This document shows, piece by piece, positions 1 to 6,544 of a stretch of DNA of 6,567 bases. The notes under the pieces were generated by a model, which was not told the origin of the DNA, ran no database searches, and saw only the letters and a program-made list of their open reading frames with translations. Position numbers and translations under genes: made by a program. Position 1 is the first letter of the stretch. Each line of letters opens with the position of its first letter. This stretch comes from an uncultured Rhodospirillales bacterium (GTDB lineage Bacteria > Pseudomonadota > Alphaproteobacteria > Acetobacterales > Acetobacteraceae), in contig CAIMVB010000105.1 of NCBI GenBank assembly GCA_903844785.1, positions 1-6,567 of the forward strand, given 5' to 3'.

Positions 1-217
1 AAATATCGTTCTTCAGCGCTTGCAGGTCGAGCTTCTTGAACGCCTCTGCATAGCTGAAGCCCGCATCCATCGGGTTGGATTTGGCGGATTGCTGGCTCAG
101 AATGCGCAGGTTCAACTGATTGGGCCACCAATCATTATTGGCCCGCGTGGAAAAGCGTGCCGCGGTGGGCTTGCCATGCATCACGGGGCATTTCCCCATG
201 CTTTGATTTCCGTCCAT
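1..217 (-). CDS. katG: Catalase-peroxidase, N-terminal part (runs off left edge)
   Basis: This is the first 72 codons of a bifunctional heme catalase-peroxidase, which removes hydrogen peroxide in the cytoplasm. Visible signatures are GKCPVMHG (residues 8-15) and DWWPNQLNL (29-37), followed by SKxNPM-like and [14 protein letters not shown] segments. These are diagnostic of the KatG N-terminus. The family is usually about 720-750 residues, so roughly nine tenths of the gene lies outside the window, including the heme-pocket Trp and His residues. The ATG at 215-217 is chosen because GGAGAGAG lies just upstream and the predicted N-terminus matches the family in length. It follows the SDR gene on the same strand, but a 193-base gap suggests its own promoter. 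I see no clear OxyR or Fur operator in that gap. Confidence 0.9.
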   Translation of the reverse strand, partial: MDGNQSMGKCPVMHGKPTAARFSTRANNDWWPNQLNLRILSQQSAKSNPMDAGFSYAEAFKKLDLQALKNDI

Positions 218-410
218 CTCTCTCTCCGCTACTGGCTATGATGCGGGGCAAAGCCAAAACTCGCCCCGGAAACGAAATGCATATGGTCCTGGCGGAGGGC
301 TTGGACAGCCCCCCTAAGGTACCTCGCCTGGGTGACTAAATCAGGGCCACCCAACTGTCCAACACATAATTTCGGATTATTCGATCAATTCATTCGATGA
401 TCGGGCGCCC
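218..410 (-). promoter_or_regulatory. katG upstream region with small inverted repeats
   Basis: This 193-base gap lies between the SDR stop and the katG start and is noticeably more AT-rich near the SDR end. It should hold the katG promoter, but I find no convincing -35/-10 pair. Visible structure: a perfect 8-base inverted repeat TTGGACAG (301-308) / CTGTCCAA (355-362); an all-GC stem CGGGGC (244-249) / GCCCCG (263-268) with a 13-base loop close to the katG ribosome binding site; a 6-base stem CGATCA (382-387) / TGATCG (398-403); and ATAAT (366-370) / ATTAT (376-380). The last two lie just after the SDR stop but lack a U-tract, so a rho-independent terminator is not supported. Function is inferred from position only. 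Confidence 0.35.
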
Positions 411-1160
411 TTAGCTGAGCGTCTGGCCGCCATCCACCACCAGCGTCTGCCCCGTGATCCAGCCAGCCAAGGGCGATGCCAGGAACAGCGCCGCATTGGC
501 CACTTCTTCCGGCGTGCCATAGCGGCCAAAGGGAATGCTGGCCAGGATGCGGCCGTAAAGCGTGGGGTCGGTGGTTTTGCGTTCTTCCCACATGCCGCCA
601 GGGAATTCGATGGAACCGGGGGCGATGGCATTCACCCGGATACCATCCTTGGCAAGGCTAGCCGCCTGGGATGCCGTGTAATTGATGACAAGCGCCTTCA
701 CCGCCGCATAGGCCGGCGTGCGCACCGAAGGCCCAAGGCCGGAGATGGAGGTTGTATTCACAATGCACCCCTTGGCCGCGCGCAGATGGGGCAAAGCAGC
801 GCGAGAGGCACGGACGGTCGCCATCACATCCACATCCAGGCTTTTCTGCCAGCCGTCTTCCGTAACGGCCATGCCAAAGCCGGAGGCATTGTTCACCAGG
901 ACATCCACACCCCCTAACGCGGCAGCGGCAGCAGCGACCCAGGCTTCAATTTGCGCCTGATTACCCAAATCCGTGGGCAGCGCATGGGCCGTGACGCCAT
1001 GGGCGGCGATTTCAGCCCGCGTGGCTTCAAGCCCCGCCGCGCCACGCGCGCAGATGGAAACCGCGGCCCCTCCGGCGGCAAATCCTAGCGCAATTGAACG
1101 CCCAATGCCGCGGCTGCCGCCCGCGACCAAAACCTTCTTGCCTTTAAAATCGAATGTCAT
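411..1160 (-). CDS. Short-chain dehydrogenase/reductase (classical SDR), 249 aa
   Basis: This is a cytoplasmic NAD(P)-dependent oxidoreductase of the classical SDR family. It carries the nucleotide-binding motif AGGSRGIG (residues 13-20), NNAS (90-93), catalytic Ser138, Tyr151 and Lys155 in YAAVK, the PG turn (181-182) and the C-terminal GWITGQTLVVDGGQTLS end typical of FabG-like members. Length is normal for the family. The substrate cannot be read from sequence. The Asn that usually completes the catalytic tetrad appears to be Asp111 (context SLDVDVMATVRAS). The ATG at 1158-1160 is chosen over the in-frame start 48 bases upstream because GAGGAGA sits about 6 bases before it and the nucleotide-binding strand then begins where expected. 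It follows the Bug-family gene by 51 bases on the same strand, so the two may share a transcript and a substrate. Confidence 0.94.
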   Translation of the reverse strand: MTFDFKGKKVLVAGGSRGIGRSIALGFAAGGAAVSICARGAAGLEATRAEIAAHGVTAHALPTDLGNQAQIEAWVAAAAAALGGVDVLVNNASGFGMAVTEDGWQKSLDVDVMATVRASRAALPHLRAAKGCIVNTTSISGLGPSVRTPAYAAVKALVINYTASQAASLAKDGIRVNAIAPGSIEFPGGMWEERKTTDPTLYGRILASIPFGRYGTPEEVANAALFLASPLAGWITGQTLVVDGGQTLS

Positions 1161-1211
1161 GTGTTCTCTCCTCGCGGGTTGCGACGCTGAGCCTCGATAT
1201 CCCGGCAAGCC

Positions 1212-2162
1212 TCACCGCGCCAGCGCCGCCTTCAGCGCATCCAGCACATCATCCATAGCGCGCTGAAAGCCTGGCCCATCCAGATAGCCATCCATGGCGC
1301 CGGTACGTTCCAGAAATGTCTTCCAGGCCGGCGCCTGCATGCCCTGACGGAAGCGATCATGCAGGCTGGTGTAGATTTCATCCGGCAGACCGGCGGGCGC
1401 ATTCAGCCCCTTCATGTTTTCAATCACCACATCAAAGCCCAATTCGCGGAGTGTGGGCACATCGGCGTAGCCCGGAATGCGCTCGGCTGAGGCCACCGCC
1501 AGCGGGCGGATTTCACCCGCATTGGCAAGCCCCGCCATTTCTTCCGGAGCGAGTACTGCCAATTCCACCGTATTCGCCATCAACGCCTGCAAGCTTGGTG
1601 CGCCGCCCGTGAAGGGCACATGCAGCAATTCGATATTCGCCGCGCGCGACAGCAACACAAACACCGCATGATAAATCGAACCCTGCCCGGAGGAGGCATG
1701 TGGGATGGCGCCAGGTGCGCGCTTGGCGGCCTCAATCACGCTTTGCAGATCAGCAAAACGCCCGCCGCGCCGCGCGACAATCAGCAGCGGTTGGCGCGTG
1801 ATGCGGATGATGGCGCGGAAGGATTTCTTGGGATCATAAGGCAAATCCCGAAAGGCCGGCAGCGCGATGCTTTCACTGCCGCCGCCGACCAGCAGATTGA
1901 GCCCATCCGGCGCCATGCCCGCCACTTGCTGCGCGGCAATGGCGCCGCCCGCGCCGGGGCGGTTCATCACCACAATCGGGGTTGGGAAGAAGCGTGAAGA
2001 AGCCTCGGCAATCGCGCGCGCCGCCAAATCTGCGCCGCCACCGGGGGCGAAGCCGACAATCAATTGAATGGGCCGCGATGGTTCCCAAGCGCGCGCTGGT
2101 GCGGCGCTGCCCAAAGCGGCCAAGCCTGCCGTGCCGCCAATAATGTTTCTGCGTGTTAACAT
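1212..2162 (-). CDS. Bug/TctC-family tripartite tricarboxylate transporter solute-binding protein, 316 aa
   Basis: This is a periplasmic solute-binding protein of the Bug (TctC) family, which captures carboxylates or similar small anions for TctAB-type transporters or for signalling. The N-terminus has twin arginines (TRRNIIGG, residues 3-10), a hydrophobic stretch and an ARA|WEP cleavage site near residue 25, suggesting Tat-type export. Family motifs follow: IVGFAPGGGADLAAR (35-49), NRPGAGGAIAA (67-77), a GSIYHAVFVLL helix (161-171), HVPFTGGAPSLQALM (181-195) and the PTLRELGFD segment (236-244). Length is typical. The start at 2160-2162 is preferred over an in-frame start 30 bases upstream because GGGAAGGAAA lies just before it and the Tat signal then begins the protein. 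No tctA or tctB membrane gene is in the window, so it looks like an orphan binding protein. The ligand is unknown. Confidence 0.94.
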   Translation of the reverse strand: MLTRRNIIGGTAGLAALGSAAPARAWEPSRPIQLIVGFAPGGGADLAARAIAEASSRFFPTPIVVMNRPGAGGAIAAQQVAGMAPDGLNLLVGGGSESIALPAFRDLPYDPKKSFRAIIRITRQPLLIVARRGGRFADLQSVIEAAKRAPGAIPHASSGQGSIYHAVFVLLSRAANIELLHVPFTGGAPSLQALMANTVELAVLAPEEMAGLANAGEIRPLAVASAERIPGYADVPTLRELGFDVVIENMKGLNAPAGLPDEIYTSLHDRFRQGMQAPAWKTFLERTGAMDGYLDGPGFQRAMDDVLDALKAALAR

Positions 2163-2204
2163 ATGCGTTTCCTTCCCGGTTTTCGGGGGCAAGCCTAACT
2201 GCTT

Positions 2205-2912
2205 TCACCCACCTTGCCAGCCACATTCGCGCAACGCACCTTCCATATGCGGCGGCGGCGGTGCTTCGGCCTGCAAGGGCGGTTCAAGCGGCAGCGCAAT
2301 GGCGCGCGCCAGAAGATGTAGCCCGCCCGCGCCGCCCGCCCCGTAAAGCGGGTCTCCCAAAATCGGCCAGCCCATCGCCGCGCAATGCACGCGCAATTGA
2401 TGCGTCCGCCCGGTTTGCGGCGCCAATTCCAGCCAGGCCAGGCCAGCACCACGCCCAAGGCAGCGCCAGCGGGTGAGCGATGCCAGCCCATCCGCATGCG
2501 CTTCCATGCGCCAACCCTTTTCACGCGTGCTGATCTTGCGGATGGGCAAGGCGATCTCCCCCGCATCCTCCGCCGGCCCCCCCTGCGCCACGGCCCAATA
2601 GGTTTTCGCTGCCAGCCCCTTGGCGAAAAGCCCGCCCAAAGCGGCGAGTGCCGGCTTGGTCCGCCCCAGCACCAGGCAGCCCGCCGTATCCTGATCCAAC
2701 CGATGCGCCGGCTGCGGCAGATGGCGCCTTCCCATTTGCAAAGCGGGCAGCCAATCTTCCACCGAAGCACCGCCGCGCGGGCCGCGATGTGTCGCAAGCC
2801 CCGCCGGTTTGTTCAGCACCAGCGCATCATCGCGCAGCAGCAGGATACGCGCGGCAATCTCACTTGGCACTTGGCCAAGCCGGTCCTGCCGTGACAGGCT
2901 TCCCCCCATCAT
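2205..2912 (-). CDS. RluA-family RNA pseudouridine synthase, 235 aa
   Basis: This enzyme isomerises specific uridines to pseudouridine in rRNA or tRNA. The catalytic-Asp motif HRLDQDTAG is at residues 70-78 (Asp73); the family usually has Ser where Ala77 stands. Other family motifs are LVLNKPAGLATH (31-42), the KTYWAVAQG strand (103-111), PQTGRTHQLRVH (165-176) and GWPILGDPLYG (181-191). There is no room for an N-terminal S4 RNA-binding domain, so it is closer in layout to RluA/TruC than to RluC or RluD. The target uridine is not predictable. The ATG at 2910-2912 (immediately followed by another ATG) has GGGGGAGGGG before it and is preferred to an in-frame TTG at 2954. The C-terminal residues from about 213 are proline-rich and variable. 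It is first in a possible three-gene minus-strand run, 42 bases before the Bug-family gene, and divergent from the kinase with overlapping start codons. Confidence 0.92.
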   Translation of the reverse strand: MMGGSLSRQDRLGQVPSEIAARILLLRDDALVLNKPAGLATHRGPRGGASVEDWLPALQMGRRHLPQPAHRLDQDTAGCLVLGRTKPALAALGGLFAKGLAAKTYWAVAQGGPAEDAGEIALPIRKISTREKGWRMEAHADGLASLTRWRCLGRGAGLAWLELAPQTGRTHQLRVHCAAMGWPILGDPLYGAGGAGGLHLLARAIALPLEPPLQAEAPPPPHMEGALRECGWQGG

Positions 2913-3822
2913 GGCCCCTCCCCCTGCCCCGCCGCGTGTTGTCTGCCTTGGCAATGTCGTCGCCGATCATGTGTTTCGGGTGGAGGATATACCCCAACCG
3001 CCCGCGAAAATCGCCGCCCGATCCTATGCGCTGAATGCCGGCGGCATGGCGGCAAATGCGGCCATTGCGGTGACGCGCCTGGGAGGCCGGGCGGATTTCT
3101 GGGGCCGGGTGGGAGATGACCTGAACGCGCCCTTGCTGGCCGCCGCCCTGGAAGCGGATGGCGTCAATACTGCGGGCCTCCGGCGCATGCCGGGCGGGCG
3201 GAGCCCCGTTTCCGCCGTACTGGTGGACCGCCATGGCGAACGCACCATCATCGGCTTTCGCGGCGCTGATCTTGGCACCGATCCCGCTTGGCTGCCGCTA
3301 CAAACCCTGGCTGGCGCCGGCGCGCTTTGTTGCGATCCGCGTTGGCCCGAAGGTGTCGCGGCAGCAGCTGCCGAGGCGCGGCGGCTTGGCATCCCCGTCG
3401 TATTGGATGGCGAGAAAAGCGAAACACGCATTCTGGTGGATTTGGTGCCGCGCGTGGATCACGCGATTTTCTCGGTGACAGGCTTGCAAAATTTCGCGCC
3501 TGGTTGCGCGCCGGAAGAAGGCCTGCGCCGCGCCTTGGCGTTAGGCCCTGTGCAACTCGCCGCCGTCACGCGCGGGGAGAAAGGCACGCTCTGGCTCGCG
3601 CCCGGCATGGCCGCGCCGCAGGAAATTCCGGCCTTCCCGGTGGAGGCCACCAATACCACCGGTGCAGGCGATGTGTTCCACGGCGCTTATGCTTTGGCGA
3701 TTGCGGAAGGGATGGGGGCGGAAGCAGCGTTGCGCTTCGCCTCAGCCGCCGGGGCGCTCCGCGCACGCGATGGCACCACGCCGTATCGGCCAATGGTGGA
3801 AGCGATGCTGGCGGGCGTTTAA
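2911..3822 (+). CDS. PfkB-family carbohydrate kinase, sulfofructose kinase (YihV)-like, 303 aa
   Basis: This is a cytoplasmic ATP-dependent kinase of the ribokinase/PfkB family. Motifs seen: NAGGMAANAAIAVTRLGG (residues 42-59, first signature), GRVGDD (65-70), TRGEKG (220-225) and NTTGAGDVFHGAYALAIAEG (248-267), which holds the anion hole and catalytic base Asp254. Length is normal. From memory the closest match is YihV: IPQPPAKIAAR, DPRWPEG, VVLDGE and the TTGAGDVFHGA block line up with it. Two of the YihV sulfonate-binding residues seem kept (Lys33 and Arg144), while the Asn is replaced by Gly115. The substrate may therefore be sulfofructose or another sugar. The ATG at 2911 is the only reasonable start, though its ribosome binding site is poor and lies inside the divergent pseudouridine synthase gene. 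Its stop lies 4 bases from the convergent racemase stop. No other sulfoglycolysis enzyme is in view. Confidence 0.93.
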   Translation: MAPPPAPPRVVCLGNVVADHVFRVEDIPQPPAKIAARSYALNAGGMAANAAIAVTRLGGRADFWGRVGDDLNAPLLAAALEADGVNTAGLRRMPGGRSPVSAVLVDRHGERTIIGFRGADLGTDPAWLPLQTLAGAGALCCDPRWPEGVAAAAAEARRLGIPVVLDGEKSETRILVDLVPRVDHAIFSVTGLQNFAPGCAPEEGLRRALALGPVQLAAVTRGEKGTLWLAPGMAAPQEIPAFPVEATNTTGAGDVFHGAYALAIAEGMGAEAALRFASAAGALRARDGTTPYRPMVEAMLAGV

Positions 3823-3826
3823 GCCC

Positions 3827-4528
3827 TTACCCCTTCGCCCAGCCAATCGCCGCACGCGCCAGGCCATCAATCGTATCCGCCACCGGAAAAGGCAGCGCCG
3901 GACCGGCGGAGATACCAAGAGGAATTTCCGTACACCCCAGCACCACGGCCCGCGCGCCACGCGCCATCAGGCTGCGCGCAACCTCGGCCAAAGGTTCATA
4001 GGATTCAACAAGCTTATTCGCCTTCACCGCCGTGATCGCTGGCGTGACGCGGCTTTGCATTTCTTCATCGCTCGGCGTCAAGCATTCATAGCCAAGCCCA
4101 TCTAGCCTTTGCTGATAGAGCCGCATGGCAAGCGTGCCCGCGGTGCCCATCACGCCAATGCGCCCGTCCGCCACGCCAAGGCGGCGCAATTCGGCGCCCG
4201 CTGCGTCAACGATATGCAAAATGGGCAGGCTAGTCGCCGCGCTCATCCCATCAAACCAGCCATGCGCGGTATTGCAGGGAATGGCGATGGCGCCGCAGCC
4301 GGCGGCTTCAAGCCCGCGAATGCCGCGGACCAGCGCGGGCAAGGGGTCTTCCCCGCCCGCGACGCGCGCCGCGGTGCGATCCGGCACGCGCGGGTCGGAC
4401 CAAAGGATGGTCGGGATATGATCCTGATCACGCTCAGCCGGGGTCAGCAGTGTCAGGCGCTGCATGAAACATGCACTCGCCAGCGGTCCCATGCCGCCCA
4501 AAACGCCCAGGATTCGAGCATCCGCCAT
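3827..4528 (-). CDS. Aspartate/glutamate racemase family protein, 233 aa
   Basis: This is a PLP-independent amino-acid racemase of the Asp/Glu racemase superfamily, using two cysteines for proton transfer on either face of the substrate. Both are present: Cys85 in IPCNTAH (83-89) and Cys199 in LGCTEIPL (197-204). The N-terminal GVLGGMGPLAS (8-18) and the GVMGTAGT turn (125-132) also match the family, as does the length. The domain set fits the aspartate racemase/YgeA group better than glutamate racemase MurI, but the substrate is not determined by sequence alone. The ATG at 4526-4528 is chosen because AAAGGGTGGG lies upstream and the first strand starts directly after it. An earlier in-frame ATG at 4574-4576 would have its SD-like bases directly abutting the start. 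It is divergent from the TSUP exporter and convergent with the kinase. Confidence 0.93.
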   Translation of the reverse strand: MADARILGVLGGMGPLASACFMQRLTLLTPAERDQDHIPTILWSDPRVPDRTAARVAGGEDPLPALVRGIRGLEAAGCGAIAIPCNTAHGWFDGMSAATSLPILHIVDAAGAELRRLGVADGRIGVMGTAGTLAMRLYQQRLDGLGYECLTPSDEEMQSRVTPAITAVKANKLVESYEPLAEVARSLMARGARAVVLGCTEIPLGISAGPALPFPVADTIDGLARAAIGWAKG

Positions 4529-4628
4529 CGCAACCCACCCTTTCTCAGCCGTCCCAAGGGGTGACGCGCAACCCATCCGCCTTTATGCCATGACCGTTGA
4601 GGACGGCACAGGCCGCACAGGAAAAGAA
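4529..4628. promoter_or_regulatory. Divergent racemase/exporter intergenic region with a 12-base direct repeat
   Basis: This 100-base gap separates the start codons of the racemase (minus) and the exporter (plus) and should contain both promoters. No clear -35/-10 pair is visible. A direct repeat is seen: CGCAACCCACCC at 4529-4540 and CGCAACCCATCC at 4567-4578 (11 of 12 bases equal, 38 bases apart). The first copy overlaps the racemase ribosome binding site, so a bound regulator there could block its translation or transcription. That role is inference. Confidence 0.3.
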
Positions 4629-5459
4629 ATGAATTATCTGAATGATCCGCTTTGGCTCGGCGCGCTGGCCTTGGCCATGGCGGCGACGGGCCTGGTTTCC
4701 GGCACGCTGGCGGGGTTGCTGGGTGTGGGTGGTGGGATTGTGATTGTGCCGCTGCTGTTCAATGTTTTTCCGCTGTTCGGCATTCCTGAGGCGGTCCAGA
4801 TGAAAGTGGCGGTGGCGACATCGCTTGCCACCATCATCCCGACCTCTATCCAATCAGCGCGCAAGCATCGCGCCACCGGGGTTATGGACCAGGCTTTAGT
4901 GCGCTCCATTTGGCCGAGCATGTTGGCCGGTGTGGTGGTTGGCACGCTGCTCGCGGTTTACGTGCGGGGCGAAGGGCAAACCGCCGTGTTCGCGCTGGTC
5001 GCTTTGCTGGTCGCCTTCAACATGGGCTTCACCGGGCTTGACTTCAAACTGGCGGATCGCGTGCCGGACGGCGCGCCGCGCGCCGCACTTGGGCTTGGCA
5101 TTGGCTCAGTCAGCGCCATGATGGGCATTGGCGGCGGCACACTTGGGGTGCCTTTGCTATCCCTGCTTGGCTATCCGATCCGCGCGGCGGTTGCGACCGC
5201 ATCGGCCTTTGGCGTGATCATCGCCATCCCAGCCACCATCGGCCTGATCTGGGGTGGTTGGAGCGATCCGCGCGTGCCGCCCTTCTCAGTCGGCTATGTC
5301 AGCCTGATCGGCTTTGCACTGATTGCGCCAACATCCATCATCGCGACCCCTTGGGGCGTGAAACTTGCGCATAGCATCCCGCCCTTGCTGCTGAAGCGCG
5401 CCTTTGCGGTGTTTCTGGCGATTACAAGTGCGCGGATGTTTTGGACTATCTTCTCCTGA
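4629..5459 (+). CDS. TauE/SafE (TSUP) family inner-membrane exporter, 276 aa
   Basis: This is an integral inner-membrane protein of the sulfite exporter TauE/SafE family, whose members move sulfite, sulfonates or other organic anions. The internal duplication typical of the family is visible as two glycine-rich half-motifs: GTLAGLLGVGGGIVIVPLL (25-43) and GSVSAMMGIGGGTLGVPLL (159-177). Hydrophobic segments lie around 8-30, 33-50, 60-75, 95-112, 117-135, 152-180, 186-210 and 222-242, with a last one at 252-274. The actual transported compound is unknown. ATG 4629 is chosen because AGGAAAAGAA precedes it directly and translation then starts just before the first membrane segment. In-frame ATGs at 4464 and 4590 lack a ribosome binding site, and the first lies inside the racemase gene. 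It is convergent with serB, with an 8-base gap. Confidence 0.94.
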   Translation: MNYLNDPLWLGALALAMAATGLVSGTLAGLLGVGGGIVIVPLLFNVFPLFGIPEAVQMKVAVATSLATIIPTSIQSARKHRATGVMDQALVRSIWPSMLAGVVVGTLLAVYVRGEGQTAVFALVALLVAFNMGFTGLDFKLADRVPDGAPRAALGLGIGSVSAMMGIGGGTLGVPLLSLLGYPIRAAVATASAFGVIIAIPATIGLIWGGWSDPRVPPFSVGYVSLIGFALIAPTSIIATPWGVKLAHSIPPLLLKRAFAVFLAITSARMFWTIFS

Positions 5460-5467
5460 AGCAGGTG

Positions 5468-6364
5468 TCAGGGCGCGGCGCGAAACTCCGCCGCCCGATA
5501 CCCCTGCGCGAATAACAGCGCGCGCAAATCGGCGTGATCCACCCGCGCCCGCGCCGCTGCCGCCACCACGGGCTTGGCCTTGAAGGCAACGCCAAGCCCT
5601 GCCGCGCCCAGCATATCAAGGTCATTGGCGCCATCGCCCACGGCGAGTGTCTCGGCCAGATCGAGCCCTTCTTCCCCCGCCAGCCGCTTCAGCGTAACCA
5701 GCTTGGCGTTGCGGCCCAGGATGGGGTCTCCCACCTGGCCGGTCAGCCTGCCTGCTTCATGCAGCAGGGTATTGGAATGATGTTCATGGAAGCCGAGCTT
5801 TTCCGCCACGCGCCCGGTGAAGAAGGTGAAGCCGCCGGAAACCAGGGCGCAGCGTGCGCCATGGGCGCGCATGGTCGCGACCAATTCCTCGGCGCCCGGC
5901 ATCAATTCCGTTGTCGCCCAGGTGCGTTCCAGCGCTTCCAGGCCAAGCCCATTCAGCATGCCAACGCGCTCCCGCAGCGCGCCTTCAAAATCCAATTCGC
6001 CATTCATGGCGCGGCGCGTGATGGCGGAGATTTCTTCCTTGAGCCCCGCCTCGCCGGCCAATTCATCCAAGGTTTCGCTGGTGACCATGGTGCTATCCAT
6101 ATCGGCAATCAGCAGGCGCTTCCGCCGGCCGATCACGTCCTGCGCGATGGCATCCACCGGTTGGCCCGCCAAGGCATCTCGCACCGCGCGATCCGCAACA
6201 TCCAGCGGCAAGCCGCCAAAGGGCAGATCGGCGGCTTCGGCTTCAGAGAGAGGCTGCATCGCGCCGGCCTCCCCACCCGCCGCGCGCAGCGCAGCAGCAG
6301 CCTTGGCCAAATGATCCGGGGAAAGCGCGCCGCGCGGGGCGATCAGGGTCAAAACCTTTTCCAT
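5468..6364 (-). CDS. serB: Phosphoserine phosphatase, 298 aa
   Basis: This enzyme removes phosphate from O-phospho-L-serine, the last step of serine synthesis, in the cytoplasm. It is a HAD-superfamily phosphatase: nucleophile and acid/base are Asp88 and Asp90 in DMDST (88-92), motif II is Ser176 in SGGF (176-179), the motif III Lys is likely Lys221, and motif IV is GDGAND (243-248). The cap region ETLDELAGEAGLKEEI (97-112) is typical of SerB. Residues 1-80 form the N-terminal regulatory-type region seen in proteobacterial SerB. The start at 6362-6364 gives a family-length protein. A longer reading from 6514 would add 50 residues coded by the 57-base repeats and is rejected. The ribosome binding site is weak (ATAGG/AGGCCGG). 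It is divergent from the repeat-headed gene at the right edge. Confidence 0.96.
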   Translation of the reverse strand: MEKVLTLIAPRGALSPDHLAKAAAALRAAGGEAGAMQPLSEAEAADLPFGGLPLDVADRAVRDALAGQPVDAIAQDVIGRRKRLLIADMDSTMVTSETLDELAGEAGLKEEISAITRRAMNGELDFEGALRERVGMLNGLGLEALERTWATTELMPGAEELVATMRAHGARCALVSGGFTFFTGRVAEKLGFHEHHSNTLLHEAGRLTGQVGDPILGRNAKLVTLKRLAGEEGLDLAETLAVGDGANDLDMLGAAGLGVAFKAKPVVAAAARARVDHADLRALLFAQGYRAAEFRAAP

Positions 6365-6418
6365 ATCCGGCCTATGCCCGCGCCATGAACAAGGATCAAC
6401 CTCAAGCGTCCGATCTGC

Positions 6419-6544
6419 GGAGGTCGAATGACCGGAGCAGTGAATCGGCCGCTTCAAACCAAGCCCCCGATCTGCGGAGGTCGAATGACCGAAGCAGTGA
6501 ATCGGCCGCTCCAAACCAAGCTTCCGATCTGCGGAGGTCGAATG
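6419..6544 (+). promoter_or_regulatory. Three tandem Shine-Dalgarno/ATG modules
   Basis: GGAGGT occurs at 6419-6424, 6476-6481 and 6533-6538, each followed by CGA and an ATG (6428, 6485, 6542). These are the best ribosome binding sites in the whole window, and all three starts share one frame. In each, the ATG sits inside the GGTC-GAAT-GACC mini-hairpin, which could partly mask it in the mRNA. Which start is used cannot be told from sequence; the third is the likely ancestral one if the downstream protein has a normal family length. Confidence 0.6.

Noticed and set aside
20..339. Plus-strand open frames at the left edge
   Set aside because: They are antisense to the katG N-terminus or lie in its upstream gap and have no domain or ribosome binding site support.
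366..403. Rho-independent terminator after the SDR gene
   Set aside because: The two stems are only 5-6 base pairs, one is all A/T, and no U-tract follows on the minus strand.
2385..2894. Plus-strand open frame (169 codons) opposite the pseudouridine synthase
   Set aside because: It lies wholly antisense to a gene with clear HRLD and TGRTHQLRVH motifs and has no ribosome binding site or recognisable domain.
3288..4001. Plus-strand open frame (237 codons) overlapping the kinase and racemase
   Set aside because: It is in a different frame from the kinase, very Arg-rich, crosses a convergent gene junction, and shows no family motif.
5534..6388. Long plus-strand open frame (284 codons) antisense to serB
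   Set aside because: It is the shadow of a well-supported serB. Its translation has no recognisable domain and unnatural composition, and long antisense frames are common in GC-rich DNA.
6365..6514. Extended N-terminus for SerB starting at 6514
   Set aside because: The added 50 residues are encoded by the 57-base repeats, do not look like a SerB N-terminus, and the start at 6364 already gives the normal family length.
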